Positions 32,977-42,047 are shown, counted from the first letter of the stretch. The stretch: DNA of 64,000 nucleotides from Streptomyces cavernae (GCF_004023625.1 NZ_RPDJ01000014.1:62001-126000), one strand, 5' to 3'. A program made the numbers and translations. Notes: a model not told the origin generated them from the letters alone.

Positions 32977-33963
32977 ATGCGACTGAGCAAGTCCCTCCCT
33001 CTCGCCCGCAAGACCGCCACCGTGGTCGTGCCCGTGACCGTGGCACTCGCCTGCCTGACCGTCGCGCCGGTGGCTCACCCCGCCGACCCGCCTCCCCGCG
33101 CCACCTGCGCCTCGGACCACCCCGACGACTTCCCCCTCACCACCCGTATCCGCCGGGCCCCCACCACCTACGAGGCCGGGGGCGCCCCCGGGATGTGGAC
33201 GCTCGAGCTCACCAACACCACGCAGACGACCTGCGTGGGTGTGCACCCGATCCTCGTCCTCGTCGATGAGAAGCGGACGCTGCGGCCGGAGCAACTGGCG
33301 ATGGACTTCCTCGACGGCGGCCGGCAGCGGCCCGTCCGGTTCGAGGTGTCCGACAAGGCGGAGAACATCGGAGTCTTCGACGACTTCCCGGGATTCACCG
33401 TCCAGCCGGGACGGACCCTGAGCGTCACCGTGCGGCTCGGCGTCGCGGACGGGACCGAGGCCAATGACGTCGTCGCCAACGCCGCGCTCGTCCAGCGCCG
33501 TGACGACGACGGCGACTGGGTCGGGGAGTCGAACGACTACCGCTTCCGGATCGTCGACGCGGACGCACCTCCGGTGGGCGATCGGGACGAGGAGAAGGAG
33601 GAGGGGCAGGTCGAGCAGGAGAAGGCGGAGCAAGAGAAGGCCGAGCCGGAGAAGGAAGGACAGCAGACGGCGGACCAGGGAAAGGACCAGGGAAAGGACC
33701 AAGGGAAGGACCAGGGGAAGGGAGCGCGTGTGTCGGAGCCCGGGGAGCCGGCGGCGTCGGGGGAGCGGAGTGATCAGGGCCAACCGGGTGTGCCGGGTGA
33801 GCAGAACGCCGGGGGCCGCCCGGGGGCGGGCGGGGTCCCGCTGGGCGAGGAGCTCGCCTCGACCGGTCCGGGCGCGCTGCTGACCACCGCCGCGGTGGTC
33901 ACCGTCCTGCTGACCGCAGGTGCCCTCCTCTTCACCACCACCCGCCGCGGTCGCCGCCGCTGA
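32977..33963 (+). CDS. Secreted LAXTG-anchored surface protein
   Basis: 328 aa. A signal peptide (about 1-36, cleavage near AHPADPPP) is followed by a beta-rich domain (about 40-195), then a highly charged Glu/Lys/Gln stretch containing DQGK repeated four times. At the C-terminus are a sorting signal LASTG, a hydrophobic helix (about 300-320) and an RRGRRR tail. LAXTG is the motif used by class E sortases in Streptomyces. The protein should therefore be covalently attached to peptidoglycan, with the charged stretch spanning the wall. I do not recognise the globular domain. No sortase gene is in the window. Confidence 0.8.
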   Translation: MRLSKSLPLARKTATVVVPVTVALACLTVAPVAHPADPPPRATCASDHPDDFPLTTRIRRAPTTYEAGGAPGMWTLELTNTTQTTCVGVHPILVLVDEKRTLRPEQLAMDFLDGGRQRPVRFEVSDKAENIGVFDDFPGFTVQPGRTLSVTVRLGVADGTEANDVVANAALVQRRDDDGDWVGESNDYRFRIVDADAPPVGDRDEEKEEGQVEQEKAEQEKAEPEKEGQQTADQGKDQGKDQGKDQGKGARVSEPGEPAASGERSDQGQPGVPGEQNAGGRPGAGGVPLGEELASTGPGALLTTAAVVTVLLTAGALLFTTTRRGRRR

Positions 33964-34113
33964 ACACCTCCGGCGGAGGCGACCACCTCGAGCACCCTGC
34001 CGTGCCCGCGACCCGGCCGCCGAACCCCGTACCCGGAAGGTGACGATTCACCATGATCCGGGGTGTGGCTAGGCTGTGCCCGACGCAGTACGGCGTACGG
34101 CAGGAGATCGCAC

Positions 34114-34893
34114 ATGGCAGAGCGCAAGCCCATCGAGTCGTGGCTGACCGACATGGATGGCGTGCTCATTCACGAAGGCGTGCCGATTCCCGGTGCCGAC
34201 GCGTTCATCAGGAAGTTGCGGGATTCCGCCAAGCCCTTCCTCGTCCTCACCAACAACTCCATCTACACCCCGCGCGACCTGCACGCCCGGCTCCAGCGCA
34301 TGGGTCTGGACGTGCCGGTGGACAACATCTGGACCTCGGCCCTCGCCACCGCCCAGTTCCTCGACGACCAGCGCCCCGGCGGCACCGCGTACGTCATAGG
34401 TGAGGCCGGGCTGACGACCGCGCTGCACGACATCGGCTATGTGCTCACCGACCACGAGCCGGACTACGTCGTCCTCGGCGAGACCCGTACGTACTCCTTC
34501 GAGGCCATGACGAAGGCCGTCCGCCTCATCCTCGACGGTGCCCGGTTCATCTGCACCAACCCGGACGAGACCGGCCCCTCCACCGAGGGCCCGCTGCCCG
34601 CCACCGGCGCGGTCGCCGCGCTCATCACCAAGGCCACCGGGCGGAAGCCGTACTTCGCGGGCAAGCCCAACCCGCTGATGATGCGCACCGGGCTCAACAC
34701 CCTCGGGGCGCACTCCGAGACCAGCGCGATGATCGGCGACCGGATGGACACCGACGTCCTGGCGGGCCTGGAGGCCGGGATGGAGACGATCCTGGTGCTC
34801 ACCGGGCTGACCACGCCCGAGGACGTCGACAAGTACCCGTACCGGCCGTCGACCGTCGTGAACTCGATCGCGGACCTCGTGGACCGCGTCTGA
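34114..34893 (+). CDS. HAD-IIA family phosphatase
   Basis: 259 aa from ATG 34114, with AGGAG seven bases upstream. HAD motif I is LTDMDGVLI, motif II LTNNS, and the C2-type cap ends before the motif III Lys in YFAGKPNPLM. Motif IV is MIGDRMDTDV. This is the NagD/p-nitrophenylphosphatase-like subclass, which dephosphorylates small metabolites such as sugar phosphates or nucleotides. Monocistronic, with a 586-base spacer downstream. Confidence 0.9.
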   Translation: MAERKPIESWLTDMDGVLIHEGVPIPGADAFIRKLRDSAKPFLVLTNNSIYTPRDLHARLQRMGLDVPVDNIWTSALATAQFLDDQRPGGTAYVIGEAGLTTALHDIGYVLTDHEPDYVVLGETRTYSFEAMTKAVRLILDGARFICTNPDETGPSTEGPLPATGAVAALITKATGRKPYFAGKPNPLMMRTGLNTLGAHSETSAMIGDRMDTDVLAGLEAGMETILVLTGLTTPEDVDKYPYRPSTVVNSIADLVDRV

Positions 34894-35470
34894 CGGTCCG
34901 ATTCCCGCATCCCGGCCGATCGGCGACCCGCTTCCCCCTGGAGCCGCCGACCGGCCGGTCCTCGACCGCGCACGCACGGGTTGTGGGAGTAACCCGGCGC
35001 CGCACGGGAGGCACAGCGGCCTCGCTGTCCGAACGGGTCCCGTCCGTCCGACGGGTTCCGTACCGTCCAAACACGGATCCAGGCCGTCCGACGGGTCTCA
35101 TCCGTCCGACGGGTCCCGGCCGTCCGGCGGTCCCGGACCGTTGGTGACGGGCCCAACGGGCCCCAACGAGTCCCGCCGTCCTACGGCTCCCTATCGGGGC
35201 CCGTAGGGCGTTCGTGATCTGCATGTGCGGCATGCGTGTGCCCGAGGATAGGACGGATGGCCGCTCCGGCCTAGAGGCGGTTTGACGCCAAGTCCCCGTC
35301 CGGTGGCTCTGAGTGACCACTCGCGGCGGACGCGGCACCGGGCGTACGGCCCGGTCGCACATCGCTCACCCCGGCGTACAGCGCCGAAACAGCTGTTGTA
35401 TAAGGTCCGACTTGTCGCCTAGGTCTGGGCCTCGCTATGTCAGGATTGAAACTTCGACAATGCACCCGAG
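34894..35470. other. Long intergenic region with CGTCCGACGGGT repeats
   Basis: No convincing gene. Between about 35036 and 35130 the dodecamer CGTCCGACGGGT and variants occur four times, flanked by a GGCCCAACGGGCCC palindrome. The last 100 bases, more A/T-rich, probably carry the promoter of the downstream GH6 gene. Confidence 0.55.
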
Positions 35471-35479
35471 GGGGAGTTG

Positions 35480-36508
35480 ATGTACGGGAGCTGGGGGGCC
35501 GGGGCCAGGGCGTCCGTGGCGCTGGCGGGGGCGGCGCTGCTGATTGCGGGCTGTTCTTCTTCCGACGGCGAGAAGGGAGGGGGCGCGAAGCCGACGAGCA
35601 CGGGCACGGAGATCGGCCAGCAACCGAAGGCCAGCGACCCCTTCTGGGTCAACCCGGACGGTAAGGCGGCCCAGCAGGTGGGCATCTACGAGAAGGACGG
35701 CAAGGAGGACTCCGCCCAGCAGATCCGGAAGATCGCCGAACAGCCCACCGGGCAGTGGCTGATCCCGGAAAGCGCGGAGGAGGAGGCCAGGGGATTCACC
35801 GAGGCGGCGCAGCAGGCCGACCGGGACGCCATCCTCGTCCTCTACAACATCCCGCACCGCGACTGCGGCAACTACTCGGGCGGCGGCGCGGCGGACGGCG
35901 ACCAGTACCGTGCCTTCATCGACAACGTGGCCAAGGGCATCGGTGACCGCCCGGCCACGGTCATCCTGGAGCCGGACGCGGTGCTGCACCTGGTGGACGG
36001 CTGCACACCCGCCGAGTTCCACGACGAGCGCTACAACCTCCTGACCGAAGCCGTCACCAAGCTGAAGTCACTGAAGAACACGAAGGTCTATCTGGACGCC
36101 GGCAACGCCGGCTGGGGGAAGCCGGACCAGATCTTCGAGCCGCTGAAGCGGGCGGGCATCGACAAGGCCGACGGGTTCTCGGTCAACGTCGCGAACTTCT
36201 ACTCGACCGAGGACAGCATCGCGTACGGCAAGGAACTGTCGGCGAAGGTCGGCGGCAAGCCCTTCGTGATAGACACCGGCCGCAACGGCAACGGGCCCTA
36301 CACCAAGGGCGACGAGAGTGAGCGCTGGTGCAACCCGCCGGGCCGTGCGCTGGGCGAGACGCCGACGACGAAGACCGCCGACCCGCTGGTGGACGCCTAC
36401 CTGTGGATCAAGCGTCCGGGTGAGTCGGATGGCACGTGCAAGGGCGGTCCGAAGGCCGGAGAGTGGTGGGCGGACTACGCCCTGAAGCTCGCCAAGGCCA
36501 GCGACTAG
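35480..36508 (+). CDS. cslZ: Lipoprotein GH6 endoglucanase, CslZ-like
   Basis: 342 aa. A lipoprotein signal with lipobox LIAGC (Cys25) tethers it outside the membrane. The GH6 domain has LILYNIPHRDCGNYSGGG-type loops, ILEPDAV with the catalytic-region Asp, YLDAGNAGW, IDTGRNGNG and WCNPPGRALG, all typical of family 6. In Streptomyces the homologous cslZ lies beside cslA and glxA, and its product is thought to trim the beta-glycan made by CslA. Here it is convergent with that pair, across a strong terminator. GGGGGAG lies only three bases before ATG 35480. Confidence 0.9.
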   Translation: MYGSWGAGARASVALAGAALLIAGCSSSDGEKGGGAKPTSTGTEIGQQPKASDPFWVNPDGKAAQQVGIYEKDGKEDSAQQIRKIAEQPTGQWLIPESAEEEARGFTEAAQQADRDAILVLYNIPHRDCGNYSGGGAADGDQYRAFIDNVAKGIGDRPATVILEPDAVLHLVDGCTPAEFHDERYNLLTEAVTKLKSLKNTKVYLDAGNAGWGKPDQIFEPLKRAGIDKADGFSVNVANFYSTEDSIAYGKELSAKVGGKPFVIDTGRNGNGPYTKGDESERWCNPPGRALGETPTTKTADPLVDAYLWIKRPGESDGTCKGGPKAGEWWADYALKLAKASD

Positions 36509-36518
36509 TGTCGCGGCG

Positions 36519-36608
36519 GGCAACGTTTGCCCGGTAAGGAGCGGCGTCATGGGGATCCCCCCTGCTCATGGGGGTCCCCCGCTTGAGCGCAGCCGAGAGT
36601 GGGGGAGA
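36519..36608. repeat. Dispersed repeat, related to the 27-kb MITE-like element
   Basis: Bases 36519-36548 are the exact inverse of 27105-27134. They are followed by CCCCTGCTCATGGGGG and by a hairpin-forming CCCCCGCTTGAGCGCAGCCG...GTGGGGGAG motif. The second motif also occurs near 27060 and at 50579-50612. This looks like one end of the same element joined to a second repeat family. Confidence 0.6.
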
Positions 36609-36625
36609 AGTCGAAGCAAACAACC

Positions 36626-36656
36626 GGGGGCGCCCTCCTTCACGGAGGGCGCCCCC
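36626..36656. terminator. Bidirectional hairpin terminator between cslZ and glxA
   Basis: GGGGGCGCCCTCC and its exact complement enclose a four-base TTCA-type loop. A 13-bp perfect stem midway between two convergent genes is a textbook factor-independent terminator for this genus, which often lacks a U-tract. Confidence 0.8.
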
Positions 36657-36712
36657 CCGGGGGGGGGGGGCCCGCGGGGCGGGGCCCGGGCCCCCCCCCC
36701 CCCGCCCTCGTC
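36654..36712. other. Long G and C homopolymer runs, possible assembly error
   Basis: Directly after the terminator the sequence is runs of 7-14 C or G with few other bases. No other place in the window looks like this. It may be real slippage-prone DNA, or unresolved sequencing next to a strong hairpin. Confidence 0.55.
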
Positions 36713-36716
36713 ACCG

Positions 36717-38654
36717 TCAGGTGATCTTGACCCACTGTGCCTCGCTCGGCGTCCCCTGGTCGTCCGTGACGAACAGCATGTACCAGCCCGGCAGGACCAG
36801 GTTGCGGTTCTCCGGGACGGTCAGGGTGACACCGTCGGCCGACTTCTCCACGTCCAGGGCGATCGACCGCTGGTCGATGTCCGTCACGTGCGTGGAGACG
36901 CTCGGACGGATCAGCCGGGCCGACTTGATGGACGACGCGTGCTCCGACTTGAAGGTGCCGGACTCCCCGCGGGCGATGGTCTTCGGACCGCCGCTGAGCG
37001 TGGGGCGCGAACCCTGGTACAGGTACGGCGGCGTGTAGATCTCGATGCGCTGCTCGAACTTGCCGGGCTTGGTGTTGGCCTTGTCCGCGTAGAGCGAGTC
37101 CGAACCGAAGATCATCACACGGCCGTCGGGCAGCAGGATCGAACCCGAGTGGTAGTTGCGGCCCACCAGCGGGTCGGCGACCCGCTTCATGGTGTTGTCC
37201 TTCGCGTCGTAGAGCCGCGCCTGGAAGATGTTGGAGTCTCCGCGGCCCCGGTAGTCCTCCGAACCGCCGGAGATCAGCACCGAGTCGTCGGGCAGGATCG
37301 AGGCCTGCGGGTAGCGCGTGCCCTTCTCCAGCTCGGGACCGTCCTCGAACTGCGGGTTGTCGGCCAGCAGATCGATGATGCGGGTCTTGTTGCTGGACTC
37401 CCGGGACTCGCCGACCCCGCCGCCGCCGATCACCATGTACTTCTCGTCCTGCGCCGGCGGCAGCAGAACGGTACCGGCGGTCTCCAGCAACTTCTGGTCG
37501 CTCATGCCGGTGACCTTGGTGAACTTGTTCGTCTTCACGTCCCAGATGCCCGGGTCACGGCCGACGTCGTCCGGGCCGTAGCCGGCGTTGGCGCCCGAGT
37601 AGAACATCCGCCCGTCCTGCATCAGCGAGATGTTGGGGTAGGTCGGGAACTGGCGTTCCTTCTCGGTGTACGCCCACTTCTTGGTCTTCGGGTCGTAGAG
37701 CTCGTTCTTGCCGGGCACGAGCTGGCCGATCTCGTCCAGACCGGAGAGGGTGAGGATCTTGCCGTCGCTCATGGTGGTGAGCGTCGGGTACCAGCGGGCC
37801 TCGTTCATCGGGTCGACCTTGATGTACTTCTCGGCGACCGGGTCGAACTCGAACGCGTCCTTGATGCCCTGGAAGTCCTTCTTATCCAGGGCGAGTTTCT
37901 CGGCGATGCCGTACGTGTTGCGCTCGTCCGTGCCCGACAGGCCCTGGACGGTGTAGTTGTCCTGGGTGCCCGTCTCGTACTTCCGGCCGCTCTTCTGCGC
38001 CTCGACGTAGATACGGCCGAGGCCCGGGTCGTTGCCCAGGAACTTGCCCGTCTCCGGGTCGAAGCGCTTCTTGGCGCGCGGCACCAGGACCGGGTCCTTG
38101 GAGACGAAGGTCTTGCCGTTCTCCTTGCCGGTGAACTTGGTACCGGCGGGCAGCGTTATCGGCTTGTCCGGGTTCTCGTTGTGCACGATCATCAGGCCGC
38201 CGGCCTTGGTGACGTCACCCTTGAGCTTCTCGTACCGCTTCGTCCCGCCCGCGATCAGCAGCTTGCCGTCGGCCAGTTGTGTGTGGCCGGTGCAGAACAG
38301 GTCCTTCGGCGTGGGGATCTCCTTGATCGTCCCCTTGACCGGGTCCCACAGCCGGGTGTCGAACTTCTTCGCGTTGAAGTTCTTCTGATTGTTGCCGGAT
38401 CCGGCGACGAGCAGCACCTTGCCGGTGTGCAGCAGGGCCGCGTGAATGGTGTTCTGCCGCAACTCCTCGGGGAACTCGACTATCTCCCACTTGCCATTTG
38501 CTGCTTTGTACTCCGGCTGGTTGATCTTGTACTCGTGGTACTTCGCGGAGCCGAAGCGGTACAGCGCCGGCCCGTTCATACCGGCCAGCGCCAGAACCAC
38601 CACCGTGCCTATCGCGATGCGACGGGCACGGCGGCGGCCGGAACGGTCTGTCAT
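36717..38654 (-). CDS. glxA: GlxA, radical-copper galactose-oxidase-like enzyme
   Basis: 645 aa, N-terminal membrane anchor at about 12-28. The kelch-type beta propeller contains LFCTGHTQL with Cys121, the same number as the Tyr-Cys cofactor cysteine described for S. lividans GlxA. ARWYPTLTTMSDGKI supplies the cross-linked Tyr region, and RNYHSGSILLPDGRVM a copper-ligand His. A C-terminal immunoglobulin-like domain (about 540-645) supplies the last ligand. GlxA is a mononuclear copper oxidase needed with CslA for glycan deposition at hyphal tips. The ATG overlaps the cslA stop (ATGA), so cslA-glxA are one coupled operon. Confidence 0.95.
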   Translation of the reverse strand: MTDRSGRRRARRIAIGTVVVLALAGMNGPALYRFGSAKYHEYKINQPEYKAANGKWEIVEFPEELRQNTIHAALLHTGKVLLVAGSGNNQKNFNAKKFDTRLWDPVKGTIKEIPTPKDLFCTGHTQLADGKLLIAGGTKRYEKLKGDVTKAGGLMIVHNENPDKPITLPAGTKFTGKENGKTFVSKDPVLVPRAKKRFDPETGKFLGNDPGLGRIYVEAQKSGRKYETGTQDNYTVQGLSGTDERNTYGIAEKLALDKKDFQGIKDAFEFDPVAEKYIKVDPMNEARWYPTLTTMSDGKILTLSGLDEIGQLVPGKNELYDPKTKKWAYTEKERQFPTYPNISLMQDGRMFYSGANAGYGPDDVGRDPGIWDVKTNKFTKVTGMSDQKLLETAGTVLLPPAQDEKYMVIGGGGVGESRESSNKTRIIDLLADNPQFEDGPELEKGTRYPQASILPDDSVLISGGSEDYRGRGDSNIFQARLYDAKDNTMKRVADPLVGRNYHSGSILLPDGRVMIFGSDSLYADKANTKPGKFEQRIEIYTPPYLYQGSRPTLSGGPKTIARGESGTFKSEHASSIKSARLIRPSVSTHVTDIDQRSIALDVEKSADGVTLTVPENRNLVLPGWYMLFVTDDQGTPSEAQWVKIT

Positions 38655-40594
38655 TTCTTACGTCCCCCAAGGGCGATCTGTACGGTCTGGTCGGAGCCAG
38701 GGTTCGCGGCCCAGCTGGGCTTGTGCTGCGAACCGTGGCCCCGGGCATCCTGCGGTGTGGTGGCCTGGGGAGGCACCACGGCCGTCTGTTCGGACGCCGG
38801 CGGCTTCGGGTTCTTCTTGGCCTGGCGCATCATGTGGCGCCAGAAGAAGATCGGCGATGCGGTGATCAGAAGCGCGAACGACGCCCAGATGATCATCGCG
38901 GGGTGGGAGTGGCCGTAGTAGAAGCCCGCACCGATCGAACCACCGAAGATCAACATGAAGTACCAGTGGTACCGGAAGGTCCCGAACAGCCGGTCGGGGC
39001 TGGCCGAGTCGCCCTTCGGGGTGACCACGAACTTGCTCTTGCGGCGCAGTACGGAATCGATCAGTGCCTTCGCGTACAGCGGCGCCGACAGAGCGGACAT
39101 CACCATGCCGGCCACACCGCCGGAGCCCTCCGGCTCGTGCGGCGAGACGTTGTGGCGGCGGTTCCAGACGTAGAGACCGATCTGCAGGGCGGAGGCGTTG
39201 CCGTAGAGCATCAGCCAGATCGTCGGGTCGATGTTCACACCCGAGGCGCCCACACCCAGGAACAGCGCACAACTCAGCGCGGCCAGGATCCAGTTGAGGG
39301 CCGACATCGGGTAGAAGATGATCATCATCGTGTAGTTGAAGAGCTTGCTCGGCGGCAGCGAGTACCAGCCCTTCCAGTACTGCTTGAGGATCGTCTCGTA
39401 CGTACCTCGCGACCAGCGCATCTGCTGGGTGAAGAAGTCCGTCCAGGCGTTCGGGCCCTCACCGACCGCGAGCACGTCCGGCGTGTAGACCGAGCGCCAC
39501 TTCTTGCCCGTGGCGGGGTTCTTGTGCCGGTGCATCTCGAAGCCGGTGGCCATGTCCTCGGTGATCGAGTCGTACAGACCGCCGATCTGCTTCAGCGCCT
39601 TGATGCGCACCGCGTTGGAGGTGCCGACGAACATCGGCGAGCCGTAGCGGTTGCCGGCCCGCTGGATGAGCGCGTGGAAGAGGAACTGCTGCGACTCGGC
39701 GGCCTTCGTGACGAAGGTGTCGTAGTTGCCGTAGACCTGCGGGCCGATGACGAAGCCGACGTTCGGGTCACGGAAGAAGCCGAGCATCCGCTCCAGGTAG
39801 TTGGGCAACGGCACGTGGTCGGTGTCGACCGAGGCGAAGAAGTCGTAGTTGTCGCCGTGCGCGTCCAGCCAGGCGTTGTAGTTGCCGTGCTTGGTCTTCG
39901 CGCGGTGCGCACCCTTCTTCGTGTTCCACTTCGCCACGCCCTTGCGGGAGAAGTGGTGTACGCCCAGGCGCTGGCAGACCGCCTTCACCTCGGGGTCGTC
40001 GCCCTCGTCGAGCAGCCAGACGTGCATCACACCCCGGTGACGGATCTTGACCGCCGCCTCCAGGGTCTTCGTCACCATCTCCAGCGGCTCTTTGCCGGGA
40101 ACGAAGGACGTGAGGAACGCCACACGGGTGCCGTTCTCCGGCACCACCGGGATCGGGTCCCGGGCGACCAGGGTGGCGTGCGCGTTCGACAGGACGTTCA
40201 GGCAACGGAAGAGCTCGATCAGGGCGATCGAGACGAGCATGACGACGTCGAGGGTGGGCAGCCACTCGAAGGCGGGGTAGTCGCGCTCGGTCCAGTGCTC
40301 CGGCTGCAGCAGCCAGATCAGCAGGACGATCGACAGGACCGGTGCGGCACCCAGCATGAGCGCGGCCCTGATCCGGTGCGGCTCCTGGGAAAGCAAGGAG
40401 CGGTACTGCACCCGGTACGGCTTCGTGGGATCGGGCTGCGTGAGCGGGCCCGCGAGCCGGCTGTAGTGCTCGTAGTCGTATCGCGGAAGCGACTTCTTCA
40501 GCCGCTTGAAACCACCCGTCCTCGACGGCACCCTGAGCTGGGTGGTTTGAGACGGATCATAGTTCTGCCGGGCGCCGCTAGGCGTCGACGTCAT
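38651..40594 (-). CDS. cslA: CslA, cellulose-synthase-like glycosyltransferase (GT2)
   Basis: 647 aa membrane-bound processive glycosyltransferase. It has two N-terminal helices (about 78-96, 114-132), then the GT2 domain: VDTDH with Asp257 and Asp259 for UDP/metal binding, TED at 345-347 as catalytic base region, and QQMRW at 390-394 for acceptor binding. Several C-terminal helices and a Pro/Gln-rich tail follow. The family makes a beta-glycan at growing hyphal tips, important for hyphal attachment and aerial growth. The first gene of the cslA-glxA operon; GGGGG lies about seven bases before its ATG. Confidence 0.95.
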   Translation of the reverse strand: MTSTPSGARQNYDPSQTTQLRVPSRTGGFKRLKKSLPRYDYEHYSRLAGPLTQPDPTKPYRVQYRSLLSQEPHRIRAALMLGAAPVLSIVLLIWLLQPEHWTERDYPAFEWLPTLDVVMLVSIALIELFRCLNVLSNAHATLVARDPIPVVPENGTRVAFLTSFVPGKEPLEMVTKTLEAAVKIRHRGVMHVWLLDEGDDPEVKAVCQRLGVHHFSRKGVAKWNTKKGAHRAKTKHGNYNAWLDAHGDNYDFFASVDTDHVPLPNYLERMLGFFRDPNVGFVIGPQVYGNYDTFVTKAAESQQFLFHALIQRAGNRYGSPMFVGTSNAVRIKALKQIGGLYDSITEDMATGFEMHRHKNPATGKKWRSVYTPDVLAVGEGPNAWTDFFTQQMRWSRGTYETILKQYWKGWYSLPPSKLFNYTMMIIFYPMSALNWILAALSCALFLGVGASGVNIDPTIWLMLYGNASALQIGLYVWNRRHNVSPHEPEGSGGVAGMVMSALSAPLYAKALIDSVLRRKSKFVVTPKGDSASPDRLFGTFRYHWYFMLIFGGSIGAGFYYGHSHPAMIIWASFALLITASPIFFWRHMMRQAKKNPKPPASEQTAVVPPQATTPQDARGHGSQHKPSWAANPGSDQTVQIALGGRKK

Positions 40595-40919
40595 GAGTCA
40601 TCCCCCCGCACGCAGTCCTCCTGCGTGGTCGTCGGTCTTCACGTCCGGTTGGGTCCCCCTGAAACCGTCACAGACGTAACAATGGCGGGCCCCCGTCACC
40701 ACATCATCCACACCTTATAGACATGGAACGACGACCTTCCGGTTGCATGATGCCCCCCTCGGCATCGCGGCGTGCACTGGACCCTCCATCCCGTGCGCCA
40801 TCGCAACCGATTTCTGTGGCCCCCAACTGCCGAGTACCGGCAGCCTCTTGCTGCCCAGGGTTCTACGCCGTCCGGCATGATCGCAAGACGCGAAACGTGG
40901 TGTTTACCGGTCATACCTG
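40595..40919. other. Spacer upstream of cslA, probable promoter region
   Basis: No gene seen. The segment near 40680-40725 is comparatively A/T-rich and should carry the cslA promoter, but I cannot assign -35 and -10 boxes with confidence. Confidence 0.4.
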
Positions 40920-41294
40920 CTAATTGGGGCCGCTATTGGTACTGAATTGTTGCTTTGGGCCTGCTCGTGCGCGGATGGTGCCAAAGTGATTACGCATGGC
41001 ACTCTCTGCGCGTCCGGAATCGCCGGATCTGACCGCATCCGGACCCCCCGGATGCTGCCGACAGGTGACCTCGAGGTCCTGCGGCATGTCCACCTGGGTG
41101 GCGCGAAAGGCACGGTCGGTCTCCGCGAGGCCGATCCCTTCCGCGGCCCGCCTCTCCATACGGCCCACGAGACTCCCGAGTTCAAGTAGATCATGCTCCG
41201 GTGTCCGCCCCGCGAGCCGGGAGGCCCGTCCGGCGGCGGGCAGCCGCTCCTCGACGATCAGCCTCTCCATCCGTTCCCGCAGGTCGCGCACCAT
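40920..41294 (-). CDS. Hypothetical protein, doubtful
   Basis: A 124-codon frame from ATG 41294. The first 75 residues (VRDLRERMERLIVEERLPAAGRASRLAG, EHDLLELGSLVGRMERRAAEG) are regular, charged and helical, as in a real small protein. The remainder (HPGGPDAVRSGDSGRAESAM onward) looks random and A/T-richer, as if the gene lost its proper end. There is no ribosome site and no recognised family. Confidence 0.4.
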   Translation of the reverse strand: MVRDLRERMERLIVEERLPAAGRASRLAGRTPEHDLLELGSLVGRMERRAAEGIGLAETDRAFRATQVDMPQDLEVTCRQHPGGPDAVRSGDSGRAESAMRNHFGTIRARAGPKQQFSTNSGPN

Positions 41295-41403
41295 GGGGCA
41301 AAGGTAGCTGCGGCTCGCGGCCGGGGTGGGCGGTCCCGGGAGGAACCCCCCGATGGTGGTCCGCAGCACCCTTCCGCGTCCGGTATTCTCTTCGGGTCAG
41401 CGG

Positions 41404-41477
41404 GCGCCGCTAGCTCAGTTGGTTAGAGCAGCTGACTCTTAATCAGCGGGTCCGGGGTTCGAGTCCCTGGCGGCGCA
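41404..41477 (+). tRNA. tRNA-Lys (CTT)
   Basis: 74 bases. Acceptor arm GCGCCGC/GCGGCGC, D arm GCTCAGTTGGTTAGAGC, anticodon loop CTCTTAA (anticodon CTT, codon AAG), T arm with GGTTCGAGTCC, discriminator A. CCA is not encoded. A GTCCACG...CGTGGAC hairpin and a T-run about 30-60 bases downstream form its terminator. A second, identical-looking gene lies inverted at 50803-50876. Confidence 0.97.
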
Positions 41478-41493
41478 CTCGGACGAGGGCGGA

Positions 41494-41535
41494 GTGTGTC
41501 CACGGAAAGCGTGGACCTGCTCCGTCCTCGTCGTT
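41494..41535 (+). terminator. Hairpin terminator after tRNA-Lys
   Basis: GTCCACG-GAAA-CGTGGAC-like stem followed by CGTCGTTTTCT. The same hairpin and T-run follow the inverted tRNA-Lys copy at 50.75-50.79 kb. Confidence 0.75.
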
Positions 41536-41588
41536 TTCTGCGCGGCTGCGCCGCGCTTTGTGGGGGTTTCGCCACCCACACCCTCATT

Positions 41589-41825
41589 GGGTTGCGCGGG
41601 GTGGGCGTGCACGTGGGGTGTGCCGCGCGTTGGTGTGTGGGCTTCGCCACCCACCCCTTTCGGGTTGCGCGGGGTGGGCGTGCACGTGGGGTGTGCCGCG
41701 CGTTGGTGTGTGGGCTTCGCCACCCACCCCTTTCGGGTTGCGCGGGGTGGGCGTGCACGTGGGGTGTGCCGCGCGTTGGTGTGTGGGGGCTGCGCCGCCC
41801 AGCTCCCGTCGGGTTGCGTGGGGTG
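41589..41825. repeat. 73-bp tandem repeat, three copies
   Basis: Units starting GGGTTGCGCGGGGTGGGCGT recur at 41589, 41662 and 41735, with a diverged copy at 41811. Each contains GTGGGCTTCGCCAC hairpins. The period is not a multiple of three, and the repeated peptides that result in every frame are not plausible proteins. Related sequence follows the other tRNA-Lys gene. Confidence 0.85.
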
Positions 41826-42047
41826 GGGCTTCTGTGTGGGTGGGGGAGGCCGTCGGTGCGGCGGTCGGTGGTCGCAGCGGCTGGGTGTGCGCCGTGGAGT
41901 GCTCGGCGTGCCGACGGCGGCGCGGTGACGAAGCCCACCCGGGCGTACATCATTCGGACCGTCAGCATGCGGCACCGCAGGACAATTGCGAAACTGTCGG
42001 ACGTACCGCAGCGAGGGCATTCTCATCCGGCGCGCAAGGGGAAACTC

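Noticed and set aside
36549..38918. Very long plus-strand open frames opposite glxA and cslA
   Set aside because: High G+C keeps antisense frames open; the minus strand carries clear GlxA and CslA motifs and the plus-strand translations match nothing.
41494..41928. Open frames encoding repeated GRARGVCRALVCG-like peptides after tRNA-Lys
   Set aside because: They are translations of the 73-bp DNA repeat in several frames at once, with no ribosome site and no protein-like composition.
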